From: Plastoroseomonas sp036499545
GTDB taxonomy: Bacteria; Pseudomonadota; Alphaproteobacteria; Acetobacterales; Acetobacteraceae
Assembly: GCA_036499545.1 (NCBI GenBank)
Contig: DASYDR010000153.1
Location: forward strand, 1-11,122
DNA length: 11,122 nt
Direction of reading: 5' to 3'
Shown piece by piece: positions 7,415 through 11,122 of this stretch. Positions within the stretch are counted from its first letter, which is position 1, and every line of letters starts with the position of its first letter. The position numbers and the translations under genes were made by a program. The notes under the pieces are model-generated. The model had not been told where the DNA came from. It did no database searches and saw nothing but the letters and a program-made list of their open reading frames with translations.

Positions 7415-7948
7415 ATGGCGCGCATTCCCTATGCCGATCCGGAACTGCCCGAACACAAGGACGCGGCCGCGCATATCCGCGGTTCCCGCAAGTCGATCGG
7501 CCATCTGCACCGCATGCTGCTGCACGCACCGCCGGTCGCCGCCGGCTGGATCGACATGTACGACGCGGTGCGCTTCAACGCCGCGCTGTCCGGCAAGCTG
7601 CGGGAACTGGTGATCCTGCGCGTCGCGACCCTGACCAACGCACCCTATGAATGGGACGCGCATGCGCCGATCGGCCTGGCCGAGGGCATGACCCAGGCGC
7701 AGCTCGATGCCGTGCCGCATTGGGAAACCGCGACCGTCTTCGACGCGACCGAACGCGATGCCCTGGCCTATGCCGATGCGATGACGCGGCATGTGCAGGT
7801 GCCGGATGCGATCGCGGCCGCGGTGCGGCAACGCTTCTCGCCGCGCGAACTGGTCGAGCTTACGGTCACCATCGCCGGCTACAACTGCGTCTCCCGCGTG
7901 CTGGAAGCGCTGGTCATTCGCGGTGCGGATCCGCTCTCGCCCGGCTGA
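7415..7948 (+). CDS. Carboxymuconolactone decarboxylase family protein (AhpD-like fold, no CXXC)
   Basis: This 177-residue cytosolic protein belongs to the carboxymuconolactone decarboxylase (CMD) family, a helical fold that includes 4-carboxymuconolactone decarboxylases and AhpD peroxidase partners. It shows the family block RELVILRVATLTNAPYEWDAH, in which Y78, E79 and H83 form the conserved YEW-x2-H pattern. The later YNCVSRVLEAL (Y156, N157, C158) matches the C-terminal helix seen in many members. The CXXC redox pair of AhpD is missing at the active helix, so a thiol peroxidase role is unlikely. Decarboxylation or isomerisation of a ring-cleavage-type or lactone substrate, or an accessory role, is possible but not shown. 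The start at 7415 is set by GAGGAAA at 7400-7406. It precedes the ThDP enzyme by 59 nt on the same strand and probably begins the second catabolic unit. The family call is firm, the reaction is not. Confidence 0.9.
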   Translation: MARIPYADPELPEHKDAAAHIRGSRKSIGHLHRMLLHAPPVAAGWIDMYDAVRFNAALSGKLRELVILRVATLTNAPYEWDAHAPIGLAEGMTQAQLDAVPHWETATVFDATERDALAYADAMTRHVQVPDAIAAAVRQRFSPRELVELTVTIAGYNCVSRVLEALVIRGADPLSPG

Positions 7949-7956
7949 GCCTTGTC

Positions 7957-7975
7957 GCACCGGACCGGGCGGTGC
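7957..7975 (+). other. Intercistronic inverted repeat between the CMD and ThDP genes
   Basis: GCACCG (7957-7962) and CGGTGC (7970-7975) form a perfect 6-bp stem around a 7-nt loop, 8 nt after the CMD stop. There is no following T-run. It could be a partial terminator, an RNA-stability element or an operator half-site pair; the sequence does not separate these. Confidence 0.4.
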
Positions 7976-7990
7976 AGCCTGCGCGTGACA

Positions 7991-8001
7991 GAGGGGAAGG
8001 A
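7991..8001 (+). promoter_or_regulatory. Purine-rich Shine-Dalgarno region that fixes the ThDP enzyme start
   Basis: GAGGGGAAGGA precedes ATG 8008, with the AAGGA core 6 nt from the start. This supports 8008 over the ATG at 7651 in the same open frame, which would overlap the CMD gene by about 300 nt and add a basic, low-complexity tail. Confidence 0.8.
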
Positions 8002-8007
8002 AACGGC

Positions 8008-9675
8008 ATGGCGACCACCGGCGCCGAATGGCTCGCGCTCAGCCTGGCGGCTTCAGGCCAGACGCATGTGTTCTTCGTGGACGCGGTGCTGCGGCGCACG
8101 CTGCTCGGCCTCAGCGCCGCCGGCGTGAAGCCGGTGCTGGCGCATACGGAGAAGGCGGCGGTCTACATGGCCGACGGCTATGCAAGGGTCAGCGGCCGGC
8201 CGGGCGTGGTCGCGGCCCAGTCGGTGGGTGCCGCCAACCTCGCCGCCGGCCTGCAGGACGCCTTCCTGCACCGCGCGCCGATCGTCGCCATGACCGGCCG
8301 CAAGGTCCCCGCCCACAAGCACCGCAACGCCTATCAGGAGCTGGAGCACGCGCCGCTCTTCGCGCCGGTCACCAAGCTGTCGGCCGATATCGCCGATGCC
8401 GCCGACCTGCCGCGTGCGCTGCGCCAGGCCTTCGCCACCGCCGTCGCGATGCCGCCGCGCCCGGTGCATCTCGACCTCTTCGGCCTGCAGGCGGAGGTGA
8501 TCGAGACCGGCGACGTCGCGGCGCCGCCTTCCGACCTTTCCGGCTTCCAGGTGCCGATGCACCGGCCGGAGCCCGACCCCGCGGCCATCGTCGCCGCGGC
8601 GAAGGCGCTGCTGGGTGCCGGCAGGGTCGCCATCGTCGCCGGCGATGCCGCGGCACTCTCCGGCTGCGGGGAGGAGCTGATCGCGGTGGCGGAAGCGCTG
8701 TCGGCGCCGATCGCGACCGCGCTCGGCGCCCGCAACATCATCGACACCCGTCATCCGTTGCATATCGGCGTCGCCGGCGCCTATGCCGGCCCGGCCACCA
8801 ACCGCATCCTGGCCGATGCCGAGCTCATCCTCTTCGTCGGCGCCGATACCGGCGACATGCTGACCAATTACTGGCGCACGCCGAAGCCCGGCAGCGCGAT
8901 CGTGCAGATCGACGCCGATCCCGGTGAATTCGACCGGTCCTACCCCGCCACGGTTGCCGTGCAGGCCGATCCCCGGGCCGGGCTGCGGGCGCTGGCCGCG
9001 GCACTCGGCAAGCCCGCGCGCGATGGCGATTACCTGGCCGTCGCCCAGGCGACCTATGCCGGCTGGCGTGCCGAATGGGCGACCCGCAAGACCCAGCCCG
9101 GCAGCGCCATCGACCCGGCCGATCTCGGCCGCGCCATCACCGAAGCGCTGCCGGAGGACGGCATCCTGGTCGCCGATACCGGCTATTCCGGCATCTGGAC
9201 CGGCAACTGCATCGAGCTGACGCCGCGGCAGACCTATCTGCGCGCGGCCGGCTCCCTGGGCTGGTCCTTCCCGGCCGCCCTCGGCGCCAAATGCGCGGCG
9301 CCCGATCGCGCGGTGGTCTGCTGGTCCGGCGACGGTGCGCTCTACTACCACCTGGCGGAGCTGGAGACGGCGCGGCGCCGTGGCATCGCCGTGGTGCTGG
9401 TGGTGAACAACAATTCCGGCTTCGGCCAGGGCTGGCCCAACCTGGTGCGCAATGCCGGCAACCGGCCGGACGCCGCCGCCGAGCTGCTGCGCTTCGGCCC
9501 CACCGATTTCACCGCGGTCGCCCGCAGCTTCGACCTGACTGGCATCCGGGTGGAGAAGCCGGAGGAGCTGGTCCCGGCGCTGCGGCGCGCCATAGCCGCC
9601 AAGGAGACCGTCGTCGTGGACGTGGTGACCGACATCGAAGCGCGCGCCCCGGCGCCCTGGGCCCCGGAGAACTGA
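8008..9675 (+). CDS. Thiamine diphosphate-dependent enzyme, acetolactate synthase-like superfamily
   Basis: This 555-residue protein has the three-domain layout of the acetolactate synthase/benzoylformate decarboxylase/oxalyl-CoA decarboxylase superfamily, whose members cleave or join C-C bonds next to a carbonyl. The N-terminal PYR domain (about 1-165) contains HTEKAAVYMADGYAR, with E48 as the likely cofactor-activating glutamate. The central domain (about 185-335) carries the usual VAIVAGDAA and GADTGDML strands. The C-terminal PP domain has the ThDP/Mg motif G441-D-G followed by N467-N-N about 24 residues later. After it, GFGQGWP replaces the GMVxQWQ-like sequence common in acetolactate synthases, so it is probably not an anabolic IlvB. 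No regulatory small-subunit gene is adjacent. The hydroxyacyl-CoA dehydrogenase gene begins 1 nt after its stop, so a catabolic decarboxylase or lyase role on a 2-oxo acid or 2-hydroxyacyl-CoA is favoured by context. Substrate unknown. Confidence 0.9.
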   Translation: MATTGAEWLALSLAASGQTHVFFVDAVLRRTLLGLSAAGVKPVLAHTEKAAVYMADGYARVSGRPGVVAAQSVGAANLAAGLQDAFLHRAPIVAMTGRKVPAHKHRNAYQELEHAPLFAPVTKLSADIADAADLPRALRQAFATAVAMPPRPVHLDLFGLQAEVIETGDVAAPPSDLSGFQVPMHRPEPDPAAIVAAAKALLGAGRVAIVAGDAAALSGCGEELIAVAEALSAPIATALGARNIIDTRHPLHIGVAGAYAGPATNRILADAELILFVGADTGDMLTNYWRTPKPGSAIVQIDADPGEFDRSYPATVAVQADPRAGLRALAAALGKPARDGDYLAVAQATYAGWRAEWATRKTQPGSAIDPADLGRAITEALPEDGILVADTGYSGIWTGNCIELTPRQTYLRAAGSLGWSFPAALGAKCAAPDRAVVCWSGDGALYYHLAELETARRRGIAVVLVVNNNSGFGQGWPNLVRNAGNRPDAAAELLRFGPTDFTAVARSFDLTGIRVEKPEELVPALRRAIAAKETVVVDVVTDIEARAPAPWAPEN

Positions 9676-9676
9676 G

Positions 9677-10639
9677 ATGGCCAATGTCGCAGTCCTCGGC
9701 GCCGGCACCATGGGCCATGCGCTCGCGCTCGTCTTCGCCCTCGGCGGCCATAAGGTACGCCTGACCGACAGCAACCCGGCGACGCTCGCGCGCGCCCAGG
9801 GGCTGATGGAGAAAGCGCTCGATACCCTGGTTGCCGCCGGTGAGGCGCCGGAAGGCTGGACCTCCGCTCATCTCGCCCAGGCGCTGACCCGGCATGCGGA
9901 TCTCGCCGAGACGGTCGATGGCGCCGAGCTGATCGTGGAAGCGATCGTCGAGAAGCCGGACGCCAAGCGCGCCCTCTATGCCCAGCTCGACGCGGTGGCG
10001 CCGAAGGACGCCATCATCGCGTCGAACACCTCCTATCTCGACATCTTCCCGCTGATGCCGGCGGCACGGCAGCGCCGCACCTTGATCGCGCATTGGTACA
10101 CGCCGCCCTATCTGGTCGACCTGGTCGACATCGTGGGCGGGCCGGAGACCGATCCCGCCTGCATCGAGACGGTGCGCGCGCTCTGCGCCGCGATGGGCAA
10201 GCAGCCGATCGTGATGCGCAAATTCGTCCCCGGCTACATCGCCAACCGGCTGCAGAGCGCGATCGGGCTCGAGGTGCAGAAGCTGCTGGACGAGGATGTG
10301 GCGACGGCGGAGGAGATCGACGCCGCCATCATCCACGGCATCGCGCTGCGCCTGCCGATCCTGGGCGTCCTCGCCAAGGCCGACTTCACCGGGCTGCCGA
10401 TGATGCAGGATGCGCTGCGCAACAAGATGTACACGCCGCCCGAGCTGCGCGGGAAATCGGATGCGCTGGACGCCGCCGTCGCCGCCGGCCGCACCGGCGT
10501 GATGGCCGGCGCGGGCTTCTACGACTGGAAGGGCACCGACCCGGCCGCGCTGTTCGAAGCGCGCGACCGCCGGCTGCTCGCCCTCAAGCAGGCGCTGCGG
10601 CGCATCGGCACCATGGCAGGAATGGAACGCGAGCTATGA
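9677..10639 (+). CDS. 3-hydroxyacyl-CoA dehydrogenase family protein (NAD-binding, short form)
   Basis: This 320-residue protein fits the short 3-hydroxyacyl-CoA dehydrogenase family, which also includes L-carnitine dehydrogenase and lambda-crystallin-type L-gulonate dehydrogenases and oxidises a secondary alcohol with NAD. The Rossmann motif GAGTMG is at 8-13, ASNTS at 115-119, the likely catalytic H139 in AHWYTPP, and the conserved Asn as N190 in PGYIANR. The C-terminal helical domain runs from about 185. Two positions are unusual. The residue 12 after the histidine, a catalytic Glu in typical members (PLVEV), is D151 in DLVDIV, and the HFFNP-type Asn is T142. The D151 shift keeps the charge but shortens the side chain. 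GGAGAA at 9665-9670 serves ATG 9677, 1 nt after the ThDP gene stop, and the 3' end overlaps the SDR start by 4 nt. The family is sure; the substrate may be a non-CoA or branched hydroxy acid. Confidence 0.92.
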   Translation: MANVAVLGAGTMGHALALVFALGGHKVRLTDSNPATLARAQGLMEKALDTLVAAGEAPEGWTSAHLAQALTRHADLAETVDGAELIVEAIVEKPDAKRALYAQLDAVAPKDAIIASNTSYLDIFPLMPAARQRRTLIAHWYTPPYLVDLVDIVGGPETDPACIETVRALCAAMGKQPIVMRKFVPGYIANRLQSAIGLEVQKLLDEDVATAEEIDAAIIHGIALRLPILGVLAKADFTGLPMMQDALRNKMYTPPELRGKSDALDAAVAAGRTGVMAGAGFYDWKGTDPAALFEARDRRLLALKQALRRIGTMAGMEREL

Positions 10640-11122
10640 GCATCCGCTACGACCTCAAGGGCAAGGCCGCGCTGGTCACCGGCGGCGCCTCCGGCATCGG
10701 CCTCGCCACCGTGGAGATGCTGGCGAGGAACGGCTGCCGCGTCGCCATCAATCACCTGGCCGATGACGCCCGTGGCGCCGAGCAGGTCACGCGGCTGAAG
10801 GGCGAAGGCTTCGACGTCATCGCCGCCCCCGGCAATGTCGGTGATGCCGCCGACGGGCCGCGCATGGTGGAGAAGGCGGTCGCCGATCTCGGCCGGCTCG
10901 ACTACCTCGTCAACAATGCCGGCACGCCCGGCACCAGCAGCATCATCCGCCCGGCCGAGCTGGAGCGGCTGACGGAGGAGCTCTGGAGCACGGTGCTGCA
11001 GGTAAACCTGCTTGGCGTCTTCCGCTGCACCAAGGCGGCGGCGCCGGCGTTGCGCGCGGCCGGCGGCGCGGTCGTCTCCGTCGCATCCATCGCCGGGCTC
11101 GATTCACCCGGCTCCTCCATGG
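10636..11122 (+). CDS. Short-chain dehydrogenase/reductase (SDR), 3' truncated by window edge
   Basis: The first 162 residues of a classical SDR, an NAD(P)-dependent oxidoreductase, are present; the frame stays open to the window edge. The cofactor motif TGGASGIG is at 15-22, NNAG at 93-96, the structural N124 in VNLLG, and the likely catalytic Ser as S151 in SVASIAG. The Tyr-x3-Lys part of the active site would lie just beyond the edge. The strand-end position that often decides NAD versus NADP reads N39-H40, so preference cannot be told. ATG 10636 overlaps the HCDH stop as ATGA, with GGAA at 10624-10627 upstream, so the two dehydrogenases are translationally coupled. They probably act on consecutive or alternative hydroxyl intermediates of the same pathway. 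Classical SDRs run about 250 residues, so roughly a third of the gene is missing. Confidence 0.92.
   Translation, partial: MSIRYDLKGKAALVTGGASGIGLATVEMLARNGCRVAINHLADDARGAEQVTRLKGEGFDVIAAPGNVGDAADGPRMVEKAVADLGRLDYLVNNAGTPGTSSIIRPAELERLTEELWSTVLQVNLLGVFRCTKAAAPALRAAGGAVVSVASIAGLDSPGSSM

Noticed and set aside
5400..7529. Open frame of 709 codons on the - strand opposite the EAL-GGDEF gene
   Set aside because: No recognisable domain and shadow-like composition, while the + strand frame keeps every EAL catalytic residue.
7651..8007. N-terminal extension of the ThDP enzyme back to ATG 7651
   Set aside because: It would overlap the CMD gene by about 300 nt and gives an Arg/Gly/Ala-rich tail. ATG 8008 has a strong Shine-Dalgarno and starts at the family's normal N-terminus.
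8053..9774. Open frame of 573 codons on the - strand opposite the ThDP gene
   Set aside because: Same shadow composition; it also runs across the ThDP/HCDH boundary without a motif.
1..11122. tRNA, rRNA, CRISPR, insertion sequence or attachment site
   Set aside because: No cloverleaf-like sequence, regularly spaced direct repeat, transposase motif or terminal inverted repeat was seen; nearly all bases are in genes with normal families.

Overview
The window is very GC-rich (roughly 70 % by eye, with strong G/C preference at third codon positions). It has the look of a metabolically versatile alphaproteobacterium: TRAP uptake, paired hydantoinase-type subunits, and many CoA and dehydrogenase genes. 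A Rhodospirillales/Acetobacteraceae (Roseomonas-like) source is plausible, but this is an inference from base composition and gene style, not a proof. All nine supported genes lie on the + strand and are tightly packed. No RNA gene, mobile element, repeat array or CRISPR was seen.

Positions 1-5277 are one probable transcription unit. It holds the 3' part of a TRAP-transporter large permease (dctM type), then HyuA-type and HyuB-type subunits of the hydantoinase/oxoprolinase family, then a MaoC-like hydratase. The genes are joined by a 15-nt gap and two 4-nt stop/start overlaps (ATGA, GTGA). Two back-to-back inverted repeats directly after the MaoC stop (5278-5310) probably end or attenuate this unit.

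Positions 5379-7310 encode a 643-residue EAL-CBS-GGDEF protein. Its EAL domain keeps all the key phosphodiesterase residues, while its GGDEF motif reads GGDDF and its inhibitory I-site is lost. It is a c-di-GMP turnover gene placed between two runs of catabolic genes, with about 100-nt gaps on both sides.

Positions 7415 to the right edge hold a second catabolic run: a carboxymuconolactone-decarboxylase-family protein without the AhpD CXXC motif, a ThDP-dependent enzyme of the acetolactate synthase-like superfamily (start at 8008), a 3-hydroxyacyl-CoA dehydrogenase-family protein with Asp at the usual catalytic Glu position, and the 5' part of a short-chain dehydrogenase. The last three are nearly or actually overlapping.

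Taken together, the window reads as a catabolic island. A TRAP system imports an organic acid or amide, HyuAB opens or activates it, and MaoC, ThDP, HCDH and SDR enzymes process it further. The substrate cannot be read from the sequence. The gene combination and the active-site changes in the HCDH protein are the most interesting aspects.
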